A DNA stretch of 64,000 bases. Source: Providencia rustigianii DSM 4541 (lineage in GTDB: Bacteria; Pseudomonadota; Gammaproteobacteria; Enterobacterales; Enterobacteriaceae). A model generated the notes under the pieces. That model ran no database searches, was not told the DNA's origin, and saw only the letters and a list, made by a program, of their open reading frames with translations. Of the stretch, positions 63,017 to 64,000 are shown piece after piece. Position numbers and translations under genes: made by a program. Location of the stretch: assembly GCF_000156395.1 (NCBI RefSeq), contig NZ_GG703818.1, positions 894,426-958,425 on the forward strand. Direction: 5' to 3'. Every line of letters begins with the position of its first letter. Position 1 is the first letter of the stretch.

Positions 63017-63487
63017 ATGAATGACCGTATCTATACTTTCGATGAAGCCAGTAAATTCATGAGTGATGCATTTATCTATAGAATGCCTTTTAACCAGCTA
63101 CTCGGTATTGAACTTTTGCAAATAAGCGATGACTTTGTACAACTGTCTGTCAAGAATCGCCCTGAACTCATTGGTAATTTCACCCAAAATATTTTACATG
63201 GCGGCGTAATTGCTTCTATCTTAGATGTCGCAGGTGGCATGGTATGCATCAATCGTATCCTGAAACGTATCGAGCCTCTCGTTCATCAAGAGATTGCAGA
63301 TAAGATGTCAAAAATGGGGACCATCGACCTGCGTGTTGATTATTTACGTCCCGGCAGAGGTGAGGTTTTTATCGCCAGTGCCAGTCTGCTACGCGATGGT
63401 AATAAGATCGCCGTGACTCGCTGTGAACTACATAATGAAAAAAATCAGCATATTGCCACAGCCACAGCCACCTATTTAATTGGATGA
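63017..63487 (+). CDS. yigI: Hotdog-fold acyl-CoA thioesterase YigI
   Basis: A 156-residue hotdog-fold thioesterase; E. coli YigI hydrolyses medium- to long-chain acyl-CoA and is linked to beta-oxidation. The core motif GNFTQNILHGGVIASILDVAGGM (broken here into NILHGG and ILDVAGG) holds the active-site region, and TIDLRVDYLRPGRG forms the central strand. It is divergent from pldA and precedes rarD on the same strand, the E. coli order. Confidence 0.92.
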   Translation: MNDRIYTFDEASKFMSDAFIYRMPFNQLLGIELLQISDDFVQLSVKNRPELIGNFTQNILHGGVIASILDVAGGMVCINRILKRIEPLVHQEIADKMSKMGTIDLRVDYLRPGRGEVFIASASLLRDGNKIAVTRCELHNEKNQHIATATATYLIG

Positions 63488-63636
63488 AACAATTTGGCAA
63501 ATAATTAATAACCTCATTAACTAATAGCTTGTAAAAAAACCTGAGCGATGTCACATTAATGGCATCACAAATCGAGCCAAAAAACGTATTGGCCTCGGTC
63601 TCTCAGTTTGACTTTATATCAATTTCAGAGCTATTC

Positions 63637-64000
63637 ATGAGCCAGCAAAATACTACCAAAGGCGTATTATGTGCCTTGGGCGCCTATTTTATTTGGGGTG
63701 TCGCCCCTATTTATTTTAAAACGATTAAAGAAGTCCCCGCCGAAGAGATTTTGACCCACCGTATTATCTGGTCATTTTTCTTTATGTTGATACTGCTCAC
63801 GCTCTCGCGTCACTGGAGCTATTTCCGCCAAGTATTAAAACAACCTAAAAAAATATTAGTTTTAGGTGTTACTGCGGTCACTATCGCATCTAACTGGCTG
63901 ATTTATATCTGGGCAGTCAACAACGGTCATATGCTACAAGCCAGTTTAGGCTATTTTATCAACCCATTAGTTAACGTTCTGTTCGGTATGCTATTTTTGC
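63637..64000 (+). CDS. rarD: EamA-family transporter RarD (cut by window edge)
   Basis: Inner membrane permease of the drug/metabolite transporter superfamily, named for a chloramphenicol-sensitivity phenotype. The ATG at 63637 (MSQQNTTKGVLCALGAYFIWGVAPIY, given as MSQQNTTKGV) opens a frame that runs to the window end, about 121 of the usual 295 residues. Four membrane helices can be seen in this part, with ILTHRIIWSFFF and ASNWLIYIWAVNNGHMLQAS characteristic of the family. It follows yigI by 149 nt. Confidence 0.93.
   Translation, partial: MSQQNTTKGVLCALGAYFIWGVAPIYFKTIKEVPAEEILTHRIIWSFFFMLILLTLSRHWSYFRQVLKQPKKILVLGVTAVTIASNWLIYIWAVNNGHMLQASLGYFINPLVNVLFGMLFL

Overview
The window is a contiguous piece of a gammaproteobacterial chromosome, most likely from the Morganellaceae and Providencia-like. 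The base composition is moderately AT-rich, nearly every gene has a clear Enterobacterales counterpart, and local gene order matches blocks of the E. coli chromosome that are joined differently here. The assignment rests on remembered protein sequences and synteny, not on a database search. No prophage, insertion sequence, CRISPR array or rRNA is visible. Both ends cut a gene: obgE at the left and rarD at the right.

Layout. (1) 1-4.6 kb: obgE, rpmA and rplU leftward, ispB rightward, then a small Mu-like regulatory cluster of two phage-Mu-repressor-like proteins divergent from a Ner-like protein (sfsB/nlp). (2) 4.9-7.2 kb: mdh divergent from argR, then a DUF6122-like membrane protein. (3) 7.2-12.6 kb: mpl, fbp, ppa and an extra group II PLP-dependent decarboxylase. 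(4) 12.7-22 kb: ytfP-tamB-tamA, msrA, ytfL/paeA, ytfK and ytfJ, an E. coli-like block. (5) 22.2-27.9 kb: a block not found at this place in E. coli, holding qseBC, ygiW, nudK, a cupin gene and mqo. (6) 27.9-36.6 kb: cysQ, fklB, ytfB, cdh, the rpsF-priB-rpsR-rplI operon, rlmB, rnr and nsrR. (7) 36.9-47.4 kb: purA, hflC-hflK-hflX-hfq-miaA-mutL-amiB-tsaE. (8) 47.6-56.7 kb: queG, a non-coding stretch with several DnaA boxes in the position of E. coli datA, three tRNA-Gly(GCC) genes, a RelBE-type toxin-antitoxin pair, orn, rsgA, psd and mscM. (9) 56.8-64 kb: a small membrane protein, a Sel1-repeat protein, yigL, pldB, recQ, pldA, yigI and rarD.

Much of the window is housekeeping: translation (L21, L27, L9, S18, S6, Hfq, MiaA, QueG, RsgA, ObgE, HflX, RlmB), RNA decay (Rnr, Orn), envelope assembly and recycling (TamAB, Mpl, AmiB, Psd, PldA, PldB, Cdh, MscM), central metabolism (Mdh, Mqo, Fbp, Ppa, PurA) and DNA repair (MutL, RecQ). 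Both the NAD-linked and the quinone-linked malate oxidation enzymes are encoded here.

The observations most worth following are the candidate datA-like DnaA-titration locus at about 48.78-49.09 kb, the Mu repressor/Ner-like divergent switch with interleaved inverted repeats at 3.0-4.6 kb, the orphan PLP decarboxylase at 10.9 kb, the RelBE module with a perfect 13-bp-arm palindrome at 50.55 kb, and a PmrA/QseB-type direct repeat between qseB and ygiW.
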